A stretch of 64,000 nt of DNA from Pollenia angustigena (Eukaryota > Arthropoda > Insecta > Diptera > Polleniidae). Positions 23,797 to 32,655 of the stretch are shown here, in pieces. The notes beneath the pieces were generated by a model. It did not search any database, was not told the origin of the DNA, and saw only the letters and a list, made by a program, of their open reading frames with translations. Numbering within the stretch: position 1 is the first letter of the stretch; each line of letters opens with the position of its first letter. Both the position numbers and the translations under genes were made by a program. The stretch is taken from NCBI GenBank assembly GCA_930367215.1, contig OV884059.1:65257393-65321392 (forward strand). The letters run 5' to 3'.

Positions 23797-24350
23797 GCCG
23801 CTTAAAAATTAAAAGTTTAAGTTGTTTCGGTTGTGAAGATTGTCATCACTTTGAATTGGGAATTGTCGATTATCACCAGTAAAGGACGAGATTTAATTTC
23901 TGCAGCTCAAATAATTGTTTGGCAATTCCTACTTCAAAAGCTTGGAAATACGAGGATGTGTACAATTCAAGTGAAGATTGTAGCGAAAGCGTTCGAAAAG
24001 TACAGAGTCTGAAAGCTGGCACTATTTAATTTTGCTGAAGGCGATAACGATAAAAAACAGTTAAGGTAAAAATTATGTTTTGACATTATCAATATTTCAT
24101 ATTTTTTTAAATTATAATATCTGTTTTTAACAGCTATGCTGCCATCTGTCAAAAGGACTCCAAGGATGACAAAGTTCAAATTGCAAAACTTTTAAGGCGA
24201 ACATCGAATATCTTTGTTGTCGATAACAGTGATATATCTCACATTTCTTTATATAAAGTTCTGGGAATATTGCCAACACAAATCGTTATTGTGCACGAAT
24301 GTGGCGTTAAATACAAGTTTCCATACAAAGTATTCGCTGATAACACATGA
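23797..24350 (+). pseudogene. Transposase-like gene, 3' fragment beyond the Jockey insertion
   Basis: Just after the Jockey tail the frame reads SRRLKIKSLSCFGCEDCHHF, a Cys-rich block that in the same uncharacterised aphid/Hydra family follows the PGTxKxHQ motif seen at about 18340. Later codons (24155-24350) give an open stretch with LLRRTSNIFVVDNSD and HECGVKYKFPYKVFADN ending in TGA at 24348-24350. Stops separate the blocks, and one may mark a short intron near 24066-24133 (GTAAAA...AACAG). This supports the 17976-18400 segment and this one having been one gene before the LINE arrived. Confidence 0.45.
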
Positions 24351-24504
24351 TTATAAATTATCAATAATTTATAACATACTTGCTTAGAATAACCTTTTTT
24401 ATAATTCTATTAAACGAACTAATAAATTAAAATAATTGATTTTAAATGAAATAAACTAATTTTATTTGTCATCGTCATTTCCCTGCCCAATAAGTCATTA
24501 CCCT

Positions 24505-24529
24505 GGGGGGGGGGGGGGGGGGGGGGGGG
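24505..24529 (+). repeat. 25-bp G homopolymer
   Basis: An uninterrupted run of 25 G directly follows CATTACCCTG at the right end of the unclassified transposon. Runs this long are rare in AT-rich fly DNA and hard to assemble, so the length may be inexact. Confidence 0.9.
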
Positions 24530-25578
24530 TATTTTGCAATTGCACATAATTCGGTTAATCATTAAGAAATTGATGTGTACCTACGATATTTAAGTAGCTA
24601 TTCTTTAAAGGATTAAAGCTACATAATTGAAGTACTAAATTCCGCAAAAAACTTAAATGCCGAAAAATTATGTCTAAATTAGCCGGTAATCTCAGAATCA
24701 ACCATACATACATACATACTTTCTTTATTGAATATGTAAATATTTAATTATTAAATTCGATACCTTCCCATAAGAATGTATTAAGCGACACTTTTTTCGA
24801 AAATGACTTTTTGATGTGGTTTCGCTGCCCTATCATGGATGCAAAGCAAACTAGAGAGAAAATAAAATTGTATCAACCGTCAAGTTTCCTCATTGGAATA
24901 ATGTTGCTCCCTGAAATTTGTATTATCCGCCAAAGAAATTATGCTAAGCCACATTTTTAAAAATGTAATTGTCGTAAGCAACAAAAGGTCCACACAAAAA
25001 TTTTGTTAGATGTCGCTTAGTTTAACTGAAATTGTCGCTTACCCTGCGGCCACACGTTCAAGTTGTTCTTGATAGTCTTTTACATATACTGCTTGTCAAA
25101 ATGTACATAAATTGAAAGCTGTGACGTAGGCTGCACTCAAATTGTAAGCAATTTACTTCCAAGATGTCAACAACAACAGAGACAAACTTGTACTCAGCTG
25201 TTAAATTGAAAGTAAATTGCCAAACAAATGGAAAGGTGAAATTGAAAGCCATTTCGTGGTCAATTTAAAAAGTGTGAGTGTGTTAGTAAAAAACTGAAAG
25301 TGTATTGCAAATTGAAAGGAATTGAAAGGCAAAACTTGATCGTGTGGCCACCAAGTTAGCACACTCATCCAACTAGAACTTGATCCATTTTTGTCGCTTA
25401 TATCACTCCAGATTATGATTGTCTTTGAGTTCAAATAATTTTTCTATGAAGTACGCTACTGCTTTTTTCCCATTTATTTTGTGTTTTTTTTTTTTGTCTC
25501 GTTGGTTGTAAGCGTATTGGCAGAGACAGACGAAGAAGATGATTTGTCTGGCAATCAAAATGATTACACGGTGCTACA
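24530..25578. other. Non-coding stretch
   Basis: No gene seen. The segment 25058-25434 contains repeated AATTGAAAG and AAATTGCCAA words, possibly a decayed repeat. Confidence 0.35.
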
Positions 25579-25740
25579 CACAGAAAAAAATACCCATGTA
25601 AAATTAACATGAAAAAATGTTGATTGAGAATCATGTTAAATTTCAGAAAAATTATGCCCTTTACTTAAATTTATCATTATTTCATATTAATTTTTAATAA
25701 AAAATATCAAAATAACCTTAAATTACGTTTATTTAATATT

Positions 25741-26418
25741 CACCCCTATCGTGAATATTTTTTCCCTCGAATTATTTCCCTTTTCCCTAAAATTGCAATC
25801 ATGAATTATTTCCACGTGAAAAAAATCGCATGTTCGAAAAAAATATGGCATCGCCAATTGTTATTCGCGTGGGATTTCTCCCAAAAATTGTGTGACTTTT
25901 TTCACAAACATTTAGATTGGGAATAAAAAAGGAAGCACAATGTAAGTAGTTGTCTTGTTATTTTGTAAAATAGTAAAATAGTGTTTTGGACCAAAATGTC
26001 TAAAAGGTGTTTAAAAGCAACTTTGTTAACTCGGAAATGTCGTTGAAACCTGCAAAGAATTTATTTATATGCATACTGCCAACAATTCATGTTTTCACTT
26101 ACATTATTTCTGGTAAACAAAGTGGATTTGCTGCATCTCTCAAATATCGTCTTTTTATTTTCTCCAATAAATTTGTTTCTTCTTCTAATAAAATAAATCT
26201 TAGCGAAATACTATGCATTTTACTGAATAATAACTATTTATTAAGAAAATTACAAAAGTTCGCATAAAAAATTAAATTACATCAATTCACAATAGAATGT
26301 TCGACTTGCAACATATGTTTATTTTATTCCCTTACAATTGGCGATGCCAATTTGTTGTTCATGGGAATAAAAAAATTATTCCCTAAAATTTATTCCCTTG
26401 AGATTCGCGATAAGGGTG
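25741..26418. mobile_element. MITE with CACCCYTATCG ends and ATT duplications
   Basis: The left end CACCCCTATCGTGAAT and the right end ATTCGCGATAAGGGTG are inverted repeats. ATT flanks both (25738-25740 and 26419-26421). Both ends also share TTCCCT words and GGCATCGCCAATTGT in inverted order. At 678 bp, an interior plus-strand open frame (26007-26267) has no known motif. A 3-bp duplication suggests a Harbinger-like origin, as inference. Confidence 0.75.
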
Positions 26419-26569
26419 ATTATTCACTGTTAAAAAAAAAAAAAATAAAAATATTAAAATATAAATAAATCTGGATTCAATATTGAACCCATAAAAACCT
26501 GTTTTATATTAAAATCAAAAGTGTATCTTGTTAAATTAACATGCATACATACTTAAGTATGTACATTTT

Positions 26570-27979
26570 TATACCCTCCACCACAATTAGTTGTGAAGAG
26601 GGTATATTCAGTTTGTCATTCCGTGTGAAACTTTTTTACTATTCATCTCAGACCCTATAAAGTATATATATTCTGGGTTCTTGAGTAATTTTAAGTCGAT
26701 TTAGCCATGTCCGTCTGTCTGTCCGTCTGTCCGTCTGTTGAAAACACGCTCACTTTCGAAAAACTCAAAAGAAATCAACAAACTTGGTGTCAAATTGCTT
26801 GTAGTTATCCTAAGCAGTTTGGGATTGAAATTCAGCCAAATCGGTTCAATAGGATCTGAGCAATGAATCAAAATGTGGAACCACCACCTAAAAAAAATTG
26901 ATAATTTTGTTACAAAAACTAACATAAATGGTGGAAAAATGCACAGAATGATATAAGATTTCGCAACAATTCGTTTTATTCAACTGGAAATCACGCTATG
27001 AAATTTCGTGAAGATCCGTCAATAATTTACCCTAGGCCCCATATAAGCCCTACTCCCGGAAAACAGTATATTAAGCCTAAAACCTTAACTAACAATGCTA
27101 TCATTACAAATTTTGGCAAGTCACAGTTACATAGGACTAGAAATTAAACTGTTAAGTTTCGTGAAGATCGGTCCATAATTTACCATAGGCCCCATATAAA
27201 ACCTACTTCCGGAAAACAACTTAGTACGCCTAAAAACGTAAAAAATAATGCTATCATAACAAAATTTGGTACATCAAAGTCTTATTGGACAATAAATAAA
27301 ATTGTGTTATTTCGTGAAGATCGGTCCATAACTTACCCTGGGCCCAATATAAACCTTACTCCCGGAAAACAGTTTAGTACGCCTAAATCCGTAAAAAATA
27401 ATGCTATCATAACAAAATTTGGTACATCAAAGTTTTATAGGACAAGAAATAAAACTGTGTAATTTCGTGAAGATCGGTCCATAATTTACCCTGGGCCCCA
27501 TATAAACCCTACTCCCGGAAAACAGTTTAGTACGCCTAAAACCGTAAAAAATAACGCTAGCGTAACAAAATTTGGCCCGTCACAGTTTTATAGGACTATA
27601 AATGATACTGTGAAATTTCGTGAAGATCGGTACATAATTTACCCTAGGCCCCATAGAAACCCTACTCCCGGAAAATAGTTCAGTACGCCTAAAACCGTAA
27701 AAAATAATGCAATCATAACAGAAATTGGTACGTCACAGTTTTAAAGGACTAGAAATGACGATGTGAAATTTCGTGATGATCGGTCCATAATTTACCCTAG
27801 GCCCCATATAAACCCTTCTACCGGAAAACAGTTTGGTTGCCTTAAACCATAATTAATAACAAATCGTCACAGTTTAAGATTATAATAACATCATACAGAT
27901 ATTACTCCTTAAACATTCGAACTGTCGGTGGAGGGTATCAAAAATTCGGCACAGCCGAATATAGCATTCTAACTTGTTT
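26570..27979 (+). mobile_element. Dispersed fly repeat with internal ~152-bp tandem units (copy 1)
   Basis: It begins TATACCCTCCACCACAATTA and ends CGAATATAGCATTCTAACTTG; a GGTGGAGGGTAT near the end mirrors the start. A GTCCGTCTGTCTGTCC block follows at about 26708. From about 27000 six units of some 147-161 bp repeat, each with TTTCGTGAAGATCGG, CCCCATATAAACCC and GGAAAACAGTTTAGTACGCC. I know repeats with this head and tail as very abundant in calyptrate and some drosophilid flies. No transposase is visible and the class is uncertain. Confidence 0.8.
27000..27850 (+). repeat. Tandem array of about six 152-bp units
   Basis: Successive TTTCGTGAAGATC marks fall near 27004, 27150, 27312, 27465, 27618 and 27769. 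The units are diverged but easily aligned and match those at 41640-42420 and 37800-38080. Confidence 0.85.
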
Positions 27980-28077
27980 ATTTTCATTTTTAAAATATGT
28001 TATAAAAAGAAGACAATTCCCGTATTCTTTTAATTAAAATTGTTTAGTTAAATAGTACATCAAGTTTTCAAAGTAGA

Positions 28078-28157
28078 ATGATCACCATATCGGGCGATTC
28101 TGCTGATGCTTCTGTTAACAACGGAGAATACAAAATAAGTGAAACATGTGTTACAGG
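28078..28157 (+). CDS. Possible first coding exon with splice donor
   Basis: ATG 28078 opens 26 codons of balanced composition (SGDSADASVNNGEYK) that run without a stop into ACAGG followed by a strong donor, GTAAGTG, at 28158. It lies inside the composite repeat at 25.6-28.5 kb, so it could belong to an element, be a captured exon, or be chance. I do not recognise the peptide and could not identify the next exon. Confidence 0.25.
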
Positions 28158-28516
28158 GTAAGTGTTTTGAATTATTCTTACATAAATGCAAATGTTGTCT
28201 CTGAAGCTTCTTCACACTGTTAAAATACACTCAAACCCATTTGATTCTATATGAAATTCACGTTGTTTCAACTTGAAATAACTTTCATTCAACGTGATTC
28301 CGATTGTTATTTCAATATAAATTACATTTTGCTCTAACTTTACTGCAATGTTAAATTAACATGAATTATAGTTATTTCAAAAGAAAAAATTTTGTTCGCA
28401 GTTATTGTAAAATCAGGTTGAATTAACATGAAAAACGTATGAAGCAAAATCACCACCGAAAAATGTTATCTCAACCTTGTTTTCGACGTTTTTAACTTGA
28501 TTTTTTTCCATGTGTA

Positions 28517-31500
28517 CAGTGTAAAAACAATTGGAAAACAACCTAGCATGGGTTATTGGTCTTGTTGAGTACATTAAAAATTGTGTCAAAAAATTTCAGA
28601 AACACCCTCAAATTCAGAAGTTATTTAAAAAAAACCGTTTTCAGCGATGTTCGTCAACTTATCGACATGTAACTCGGTCAGTTTTTGTCCGATTTTAATT
28701 TTTTTAACGGGTATGGAAAGAAAACTGATTTCGCTTTAAAATTACGTGCATTTATTGGTACATTTGTATGTTTTAACTATTGTTTTTGTTAAGAATATCT
28801 ACAAAAAAAAAAAAAAAAACGAAAATTATAAACTTTTTTGATTTTAGTAGCTTTTCATTGCTTATTTTAATATGAAAGCTTTTAAAAATTTACCCCAACA
28901 TATCAAGAAAATTTAGTTCTTAACAAAACGAGGTTTTAATTTTTCAAATCGGATGAAAACTGTATAAGTTATTCAACTTTTCATTAACACCAGTTTTTAG
29001 TAGTTTTCTCCCCCCGCGCAAAACATATGAATAAAAAACAAAAAAAAATTAACTATACAAGCAAATTTATCAACTTAAAAATGCAAAGTGTTTGGTTTGT
29101 TGTAATTTTACAGTTACGTTTTTGGTATTTACTTAATAAGAGAAGTTATTATATTGGATAATGCCTAATTAAATATACCCTGCGTTATTGTTAATCTGTC
29201 TTTATTTAAAAAAATCGAACTGGAAGATAATACAGATGAATACGGTTTATTATGTTCTATTTTTTTGAATAATTTAAAAAGTTTAAAATGTTTTTATATG
29301 CATTTTTTAGTTACATATATATATTTGAATAAATACATAAACTAATCGAATTTAATACCAACACAATGGCAAAGTTTATATACTACCTTTTGGTGGAGGA
29401 TATTGTTTTTAGATAAGAGAAAAAAAAGTGTAAAATTTGTGACAAGTGAAGTGATAATAATATTAATTTTATTAAAATAAGTAAGTTTGTAATATTTGTA
29501 ATCCTTTAACAAATTTTAAATTGTGATTAATTTTTTCTGCAGTGTGTGATAAGCGTAATAATTTTTGTTATGTTTGCGGTTTATTCGCTGACAAAAAACA
29601 TCGCTTGGATCTAAAGAAAAATAAAGCCTTGGTAAATGCCTTCAATACAGTTTTTAACTGCTCATACAGTTCTAGCAAATGGTATGAACCCGAAAGTATT
29701 TGTACAAGCTGTTCCAGTGTGCTTAAGAAAACTAAGTCCGAAAAGTTTATAAGCCAGCCATACCATTATCTATCCCAATGATTTGGCATCATCAAATATT
29801 CCATAAACCACAGGACTGTTATTTTTACCAAACAAACATCACTGGTTATCAATATAAAAATTGTGATAGCATTAAGTATGCTAATGTGTTAACTGTAACT
29901 AAGCCAGTATTAAGTGCAATTAAATGTAATGAAACTTCACATAAACAAAATGATGATGAATATGAAAACGAGGAATGTGATATGGGATATTTACCAAAAT
30001 CGGCTGAGCCACATTTTGTGACAAATGCAGATTTTTGCGATCTTGTGCGAGATTTAAAACTTTCATGGAGACAAACAGAGGTTTTAGGGTCGCGACTAAA
30101 TAAATGGAATATTACACAGAGTGACCTTAAAGTTACATTTCCAAGAGATAATCCCCAATCGTGTTTTGAGGAAATTTTTAAAACCAGTGATGGTAGTGAT
30201 GACCTTGTGTATTGTTCAAATATAGAAGAGTGGTTTTTTTACCTTAATCACCAACATGAATCGAATGATTGGAGGTTGCTTATGGACGGATCGTGTAAAA
30301 GTAGGTATTAATGATTCCTTTTTAATTATTGCACAATAAAAATGAATTACCATCAGTGCCAATAGCTTACGCTACAAAAATGAAAGAGTCATATGTTACA
30401 ATGGAAAAAATACTGTATTTAATAAATTATAGAAAATATCAGTGGCAAATTATTGCAGATTTAAAAGTTCTGACAATATTGTTTGGAATGCAAGGAGGTA
30501 ATACTAAGTTTCCTTGCTATCTCTGCAACTGGGACAGTCGTAGCGATGACCAATACAGGCGTAAAAACTGGCCTGCAAGGACATCTTTTAAAATAGGCCA
30601 GAATAACGTTAAGAATATTCCTATTGTGCAATCAGATAAAATCATTCTACCGCCACTGCACCTTAAGTTGGGCTATATGAAACAGTTTGTAAAGCGGCTG
30701 GATGTAGAAGGCGATGCTTTTTTGTATTTAAAATCTGTTTTCCCACATTATTTTTGAAGGCAAAATAAAAGAAGGTACTTAACACTTTTTTCTTAAATAC
30801 AGTTATATTAACTTGGTGTTATTTTTGATTTTTAGGTATTTTTATTGGACCGCAAATTCGAAAAATTATGCTTGATAAAAATTTTCCTAAGGAGCTTACT
30901 GATATAGAAAACAGAGCATGGAATAGTTTTATTTCCTTATGTCAAAACTTTTTGGGAAACAAAAAAAGTCCTATCTACGTTGAAGAGGTAAACGAATTTC
31001 TTGAGTCTTATGCTGAAATGGAATGTCGAATGTCCATAAAAATTCATTTTCTGCATGCACACTTAGATTTTTTACCCGAAAACCTTGGTCAATTCAGTGA
31101 CGAGCAGGGAGAACGATTTCAGCAAGAAATTTTACAAATGGAAAAGCGTTTTGATGAAAAGGGCCACATAAGAATGATGGCAAATTATTGCTGGTCTCTC
31201 AAACGTGAAACAGATGGTTTGTTGAACAAACGTAAGAAAAAGTTTAGTAACTTTTGCAAATATAAACCGATTATAACAAATCATATCTCGTTTTTTTCTA
31301 CATAAAATGATCTTTAAAATACAGTGCAAACAAAAATAGATTTTCATAAAAAAAAATTAAAATAACTCTTGTTGAACTTGAAAAATTAGAAAAAAAAATA
31401 AAAAAAATTATAAACTTTAAAAAAATACTCACCTAATTTCTTAGAATATATTTTTTATGAATACACTTCATAAAAGCTTAATTCTTTGCCTTTCCAAAAC

Positions 31501-31711
31501 TGCTTAAAATTTTGAAATCGAACAAAAAATGTGTGAGTTAGATGAACTTAAGTGCTACGACCTACCCTAAAACAGTTTTTTTAAAATTACTCAAAGTTTT
31601 GAGGGTGTTTTAAAATTTTTGAAAACGGTTTTTGTATGTCCTCACCTAGGCCTACAACCTCCACTAGGTCGGTTTTCAAGTTCTGACAAAAAGTGTTTTT
31701 TTGTAGCACTG
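28517..31711 (+). mobile_element. Unclassified DNA transposon with a multi-exon gene
   Basis: Long diverged inverted ends bracket a decayed gene. The left end has CAGTGTAAAAAC, then AAACACCCTCAAA and AACCGTTTTC (28517-28645). The right end, inverted, has CAGTGCTACAAAAAAAC, AACCGTTTTCAAAAATTTTA and AAACACCCTCAAA (31711 back to about 31570). A clear target duplication is not visible. The interior gene has three parts separated by short introns or frameshifts. The superfamily is not known to me. Confidence 0.65.
29480..31305 (+). pseudogene. Unclassified transposase-like gene (decayed)
   Basis: An N-terminal Cys-rich module (FCYVCG, then ICTSCSSVLKK) is followed by a WHHQ...DCYF region, TGYQYK, NDWRLLMDGS (possible catalytic Asp), LHNKNELPSVP, DLKVLTILFGMQGG with TKFPCYLCNWDSR, GPQIRKI, then HAHLDFLPENLG, EQGERFQQE and MMANYCWSLKRE near the end. 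I recall this exact motif series from multicopy uncharacterised proteins in Hydra, aphids and other arthropods. Introns: 29481-29542 (GTAAGT...TGCAG) and about 30775-30835 (GTACTT...TTTTAG, joining KIKE to GIFIGPQI). Frameshifts occur near 29780, 30320 and 30755. The stop is at 31303-31305. Confidence 0.6.
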
Positions 31712-32651
31712 TGTTATTAATAATCTTAAAATTTCCGTTTTGATTTTTTGTGTCCATGTCAATGTTTTAAGCGCCATTTACCATTGTATCAAGCGCCAAT
31801 GTCTTGACCACGAAAATGTCCTAAGCGACAAAAACTTTTTATCTGATAAAAATTTTTTATTTTTAACAAACGGTGTTGTTAAAACCAACCAACCGTCAAG
31901 AATAAACAACAAAAAGGAAATAATTTTTTTTTTAGGACATAAAAGGTGTCTTCAAAATTGGCCCAATGGCAAATTGTGTGTGAAATAAAAAGAGCCCTTT
32001 ATGAATGCAAAGTTTGCAGTTTTTGCAAGGGCTACTGTTTTTGCAGAGGACACAACGTAGACACCCTGATAGCACTTCGGGAACGTGGTCGGGGCCGTTT
32101 AGCTGCAAACTTTAATATGTGATGAAAAAGAACGAGCTGCACGTCTTTTTGGTGATAGCTTTAAGTTAAATTCATATCTATCATGTAGGTGATAAAACTC
32201 ATAAGCAAGGTTTTAGTCAAACTTGCTTTTTATTTCAAAAACTAATTTGTTTATTGTGTTTTTATTTATTCTAATTAAAACCAACGGTTAAGCATTTAAA
32301 AAATCTAACCGGTTATTTTTTAAATGCTTCACCGAAACCCGGGTTTTTAAAAATAGCAACTATTCGGATTATTCGAAAATCGGTTTTTCAAAAAAGTCGA
32401 ACAATCGATCTCCCTAGTAAAAAACATTATCGTAAAATAGCAAAAATAATTTCTAATATACGAAAGGCTCACAATCCCTTTAGGTCATATTTAAGATGCA
32501 CATAGTTTGAGGATATTTTAGAAATTATTGATGTTGAAATCAATAAACTCTTCATAATTTTACATCAACTTTATGAGCTTGGTAATTTTATTTAAGATGT
32601 TAAATGTTCATTAAACATTAGACTTATTGAAGATTTAAAAGCAAAATATCA
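31712..32651. other. Non-coding stretch with a hairpin
   Basis: No gene seen. Repeated AAGCGCCA/AAGCGACA words occur around 31770-31830. AATCGATCTCCCTA near 32403 resembles a hAT-type terminus (inverted TAGGGAGATCGATT), but its partner end was not found. Confidence 0.35.
32290..32329. repeat. Perfect 15-bp-stem hairpin
   Basis: AAGCATTTAAAAAAT (32290-32304) and ATTTTTTAAATGCTT (32315-32329) form an exact inverted repeat around a 10-nt loop. It sits about 75 bp from the possible hAT-type end and could be a subterminal hairpin of that element. Confidence 0.7.
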
Positions 32652-32655
32652 TTAA

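Larger units (their letters stand above)
17876..24505 (+). mobile_element. Unclassified DNA transposon, internally deleted and split by a Jockey element
   Basis: The left end holds two AGGGGAATGA motifs about 17 bp apart. The right end (24470-24505) holds the inverted equivalents CATTTCCCTG and CATTACCCTG. Between them lie gene fragments at 17976-18400 and 23797-24350 that belong to one protein. The gap is filled by the Jockey element (18749-23787) and a small palindromic repeat. Exact termini and target duplication are not resolved, partly because the right end runs into a 25-bp G tract. Confidence 0.55.
25579..28514. mobile_element. Composite repeat with CACAGAAAAAAAT-type ends
   Basis: The left end CACAGAAAAAAATACC and the right end TTTTTTTCCATGTG (inverted CACATGGAAAAAAAT) look like diverged inverted termini. 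AATTAACATG words recur near both ends (25605, 28362, 28423). Two other elements are nested inside (25741-26418 and 26570-27979). The same type of end occurs at 51507 and 52759, where TA flanks are clearer. The boundaries here are tentative. Confidence 0.45.

Noticed and set aside
26570..27979. Tandem 150-bp array considered as a CRISPR array or centromeric satellite
   Set aside because: Units are long, diverged and lie within a dispersed repeat with fixed head and tail found elsewhere in the window.
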